Below, piece by piece: positions 61,950-64,000 of a stretch of 64,000 bases of DNA (position 1 is its first letter; the number at the start of each line of letters is the position of its first letter). Below the pieces are notes generated by a model. The model saw only the letters and a program-made list of their open reading frames with translations, ran no database searches and was not told the DNA's origin. The position numbers were made by a program, and so were the translations under genes. Source of the stretch: JAIYCX01 sp964353175 (lineage in GTDB: Bacteria; Bdellovibrionota_C; UBA2361; SZUA-149; DAOLCO01). The stretch is from assembly GCA_964353175.1 (NCBI GenBank), contig CAYGUX010000010.1, forward strand, positions 14,397-78,396. Direction: 5' to 3'.

Positions 61950-62801
61950 ATGGAAATTAAAAGCGCTTTAGTTATCGGTGGTGGACAGATGGGATCTGGC
62001 ATCGCACAAGTACTAAGTACTTCAGGAGTTCAAGCCACTATCTATGATAAGGATAAGTCCGCCCTTACAAAAGCCGAGCAAGTAATTACATCTTCCCTAG
62101 AGAAGTTATGTCAGAAAGGGAAAATCTCAGATGAAGTAAAAAGCAAAGCTCTTGGAAGTTTAAGTTTCATTGACTCACTTCCAAAGAATATTGAGCAGAA
62201 CTTAGTAGTAGAAGCGATCATTGAAAATATGGAGATAAAGAAAGGTTTATTTAAAACCCTTTCAGATACAGCTAATGAAAAAACCATTCTAGCCAGTAAC
62301 ACATCTTCATTATCCGTTACTCAAATAGCAGGAGTGGTAAAAAACCCTGAAAGAGTAATCGGAATGCACTTCATGAACCCAGTCCCTCTAATGTCGTTAG
62401 TAGAGATCATAAGGGCACTTCAAACAAGTGATGAGACATATAAGAGTATCGTAGAGCTTACAAAAACGCTGGGGAAAACTCCAATTACTGCTCTAAAAGA
62501 TTACCCAGGATTTATAGTAAACAGAATTTTAGTACCAATGCTAAATGAAGCCTTTTTTGTTCTAATGGAAGGCATCGCAAGCCCAGAAGATATAGATGAA
62601 GCCATGAGACTAGGAACCAACCAACCAATGGGACCACTAAAGTTAGCGGATTTTGTAGGCTTGGATACCTGTTTGTTTATCTGTGAGTGTTTTCACAGAG
62701 AGCTAGGCGAAGATAAATACAGGCCATGTCCATTATTGAGAAAATATGTGGAAGCTGGATGGTTGGGGAGAAAGTCGGGTAGAGGGGTTTATCAGTATTA
62801 G
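61950..62801 (+). CDS. 3-hydroxyacyl-CoA (3-hydroxybutyryl-CoA) dehydrogenase
   Basis: This 283-residue NAD(P)-dependent enzyme oxidises 3-hydroxyacyl-CoA or runs the reverse. The nucleotide site is V-I-G-G-G-Q-M-G-S-G-I-A. The catalytic histidine lies in I-G-M-H-F-M-N-P-V, and N-T-S-S-L-S is present. Length and lack of a hydratase domain match Hbd/PaaH. It lies 32 bp after the flippase-like gene. Confidence 0.92.
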   Translation: MEIKSALVIGGGQMGSGIAQVLSTSGVQATIYDKDKSALTKAEQVITSSLEKLCQKGKISDEVKSKALGSLSFIDSLPKNIEQNLVVEAIIENMEIKKGLFKTLSDTANEKTILASNTSSLSVTQIAGVVKNPERVIGMHFMNPVPLMSLVEIIRALQTSDETYKSIVELTKTLGKTPITALKDYPGFIVNRILVPMLNEAFFVLMEGIASPEDIDEAMRLGTNQPMGPLKLADFVGLDTCLFICECFHRELGEDKYRPCPLLRKYVEAGWLGRKSGRGVYQY

Positions 62802-62811
62802 ATTGTTTTTA

Positions 62812-62997
62812 TTTAACCGCAAAGCCGCAAAGGGGGAATTGGGGGTGGCTGTGTTTTTTCTCTAGGTGCAACTTTTCTTGTAATTGCTCTCGCTACGTAG
62901 CGTCTCTTTAACCAGGTACGTATTTTACAAAGTAAACAACCACACCCACCTCCCCCTTTGCGAATGCTTAGCGTCCTTTGCGCCTTTGCGGTTTAAA
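62812..62997. repeat. Inverted-repeat intergenic element
   Basis: The left arm starts TTTAACCGCAAAGCCGCAAAG. The right arm on the other strand starts TTTAAACCGCAAAGGCGCAAAG, and each then continues into a G-rich run. The right arm has an extra segment of about 20 nt (about 62960-62979). The whole element is 186 bp, contains no gene, and looks like a small dispersed palindromic repeat. Confidence 0.6.
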
Positions 62998-63107
62998 CCC
63001 TCCCCCTCCCAATAAACAATCCCCAATCATTGCCATTCTCCACCCAATTTGCTAAAACCCCAAAGAATTCAAAGTGGTTTCTTACAGAACTTCTCTGAAA
63101 TTAATAC

Positions 63108-63180
<73 letters not shown>

Positions 63181-63487
63181 TACTTTTTTATGTTTTATAA
63201 CAAAAGGTTATCTCGGTTGTAGAAAATTCTTAAAAGTTGCTGTATTCGATTAGGGGACAAAAAACCCCATAGTTCTATTCTCAGGGGGAAACCAAAACCC
63301 CACACGAAAAAATTTCACAAGATACTTCAATCTCTTAAATTTAGAAAAATATTAAGAAAGATCAAACTATTTATACTGCATTGTGCGCGTCTTATGCTCT
63401 AAAAATGGCTGAAAATCGTATTTCGGTCGAGGCTGTATTGTTTGATCTTGTTTTAGTATCAGAACGGTGAGTGGGGGAGGTGGGGTT
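63181..63487. other. Spacer after the tRNA
   Basis: This A+T-rich stretch has no supported gene, no good terminator, and a few G/C runs (GGGGAC, ACCCC) of no clear meaning. Confidence 0.3.
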
Positions 63488-64000
63488 TTAGGTTGTTTGT
63501 TCTGGTGGAGGTGGGCGCACGTATGGTTTGTACATTCCAGGTGGGAAGATGGCGTCTAGAATTCCACTTCTTAGTTTTATAGATGCGTCTTTAAATTTGT
63601 AATAGCAGTCGAAGTAGAAGTCTAGTGCCTGGGCTCTTCTTTGGGCGCAGATCGAGAGTACTCTTGGTCGGTGGGTGTTGCGGGTGGATTTCTTTGTGTT
63701 TAGGGGTTTTGAGCCTGGGGTTATTTGGAGGAGCTTTGCTCTTCCTTGTAGCCTGGGTATTCGGAGATTTTCTCTACTAATCCATCTTGAACTGCCTGTA
63801 AGGCTAGGTAGAATACTCTGTCCTCTATGTCATCTCTATCTTGGGGGATTATTTCACAGGAGTATCTTCTTTCGAATAGTCTCCCTCCGGGGAAGTCCTT
63901 ACAGTGAGTTGGTACTAACTTGGCTACTACGGAGTTAAATACTCTTTTAAATTCTGCTCTATTTTCTTTTGGAAAGTCAGCTGCCATTTGTAGGTGGTTA
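63488..64000 (-). pseudogene. Decayed Y1-type (REP-associated-like) transposase
   Basis: The right-hand part, open at the window edge, reads on the minus strand N-H-L-Q-M-A-A-D-F-P-K-E-N-R-A-E-F to S-E-Y-P-G-Y and stops at 63721. The left-hand part, in another frame, gives H-R-P-R-V-L-S, then a C-terminal F-P-P-G-M-Y-K-P-Y, stopping at 63488. Both resemble parts of one transposase family with a long middle section that is missing here. The simplest reading is an internal deletion plus a frame change. The 5' end lies outside the window. Confidence 0.55.

Noticed and set aside
63675..63938. An 87-codon plus-strand frame opposite the transposase remnant
   Set aside because: It is the antisense shadow of the transposase parts and lacks a ribosome site.

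Overview
The window reads as chromosome of a low-G+C Gram-negative bacterium. Many signal peptides and lipoprotein lipoboxes, an O-antigen-ligase-type membrane protein and a secretion apparatus with outer-membrane lipoproteins point to two membranes. menA implies menaquinone. The mix of genes (menA, a TIGR02483-like phosphofructokinase, an RRM protein, TadE/TadG-like proteins) would suit a deltaproteobacterial-grade lineage such as Bdellovibrionota or SAR324, but the sequence alone does not fix the taxon.

Layout. 1-1.8 kb: end of an ABC importer operon and convergent menA. 1.9-19.4 kb: a chromosomal type IV secretion system (T4SS). A minus-strand operon carries a coupling ATPase, a large membrane partner and one unknown gene. 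A divergent plus-strand operon carries a core in the same order as F-type conjugation systems (TraL-, TraE-, TraK-, TraB-, TraV-, TraC-like), with a DotD-like lipoprotein inserted before TraC. It continues into two related small lipoproteins, a single-pass membrane protein, a bacterial PH-domain protein, a coiled-coil/SH3 protein and an M23 peptidase. No relaxase, pilin or TraW/U/N/F/H/G-type gene is visible. 19.4-26.3 kb: housekeeping and envelope genes (SufE, sulfurtransferase, thioredoxin-fold protein, metallopeptidase, RRM protein, cyclophilin, DUF3187-like protein, YacG). 26.5-31.4 kb: three TadE/TadG-like proteins. 31.5-32.8 kb: ammonium transporter.

33.0-48.9 kb is the S10-spc-alpha ribosomal supercluster (rpsJ to rplQ with secY, adk, map, rpmJ, rpoA). 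Everything is on the plus strand. rpsN and infA are missing from their usual places and an internal terminator lies before secY. fabI follows.

49.8-62.8 kb is mixed. It holds an O-antigen-ligase-like protein, phosphofructokinase, a cluster of lipoproteins with an M48 peptidase, a methyltransferase, a TerB/DnaJ protein, a flippase-like protein and 3-hydroxyacyl-CoA dehydrogenase. Inside this stretch, 57.2-57.9 kb is a compact, hairpin-rich locus with a very long Shine-Dalgarno match, broken reading frames and a small higher-G+C gene; I could not identify it. The window ends with an inverted-repeat element, tRNA-Lys(CTT) and a decayed Y1-type transposase.

The two most interesting regions are the stripped F-like T4SS with unusual partners and the unexplained 57.2-57.9 kb locus.
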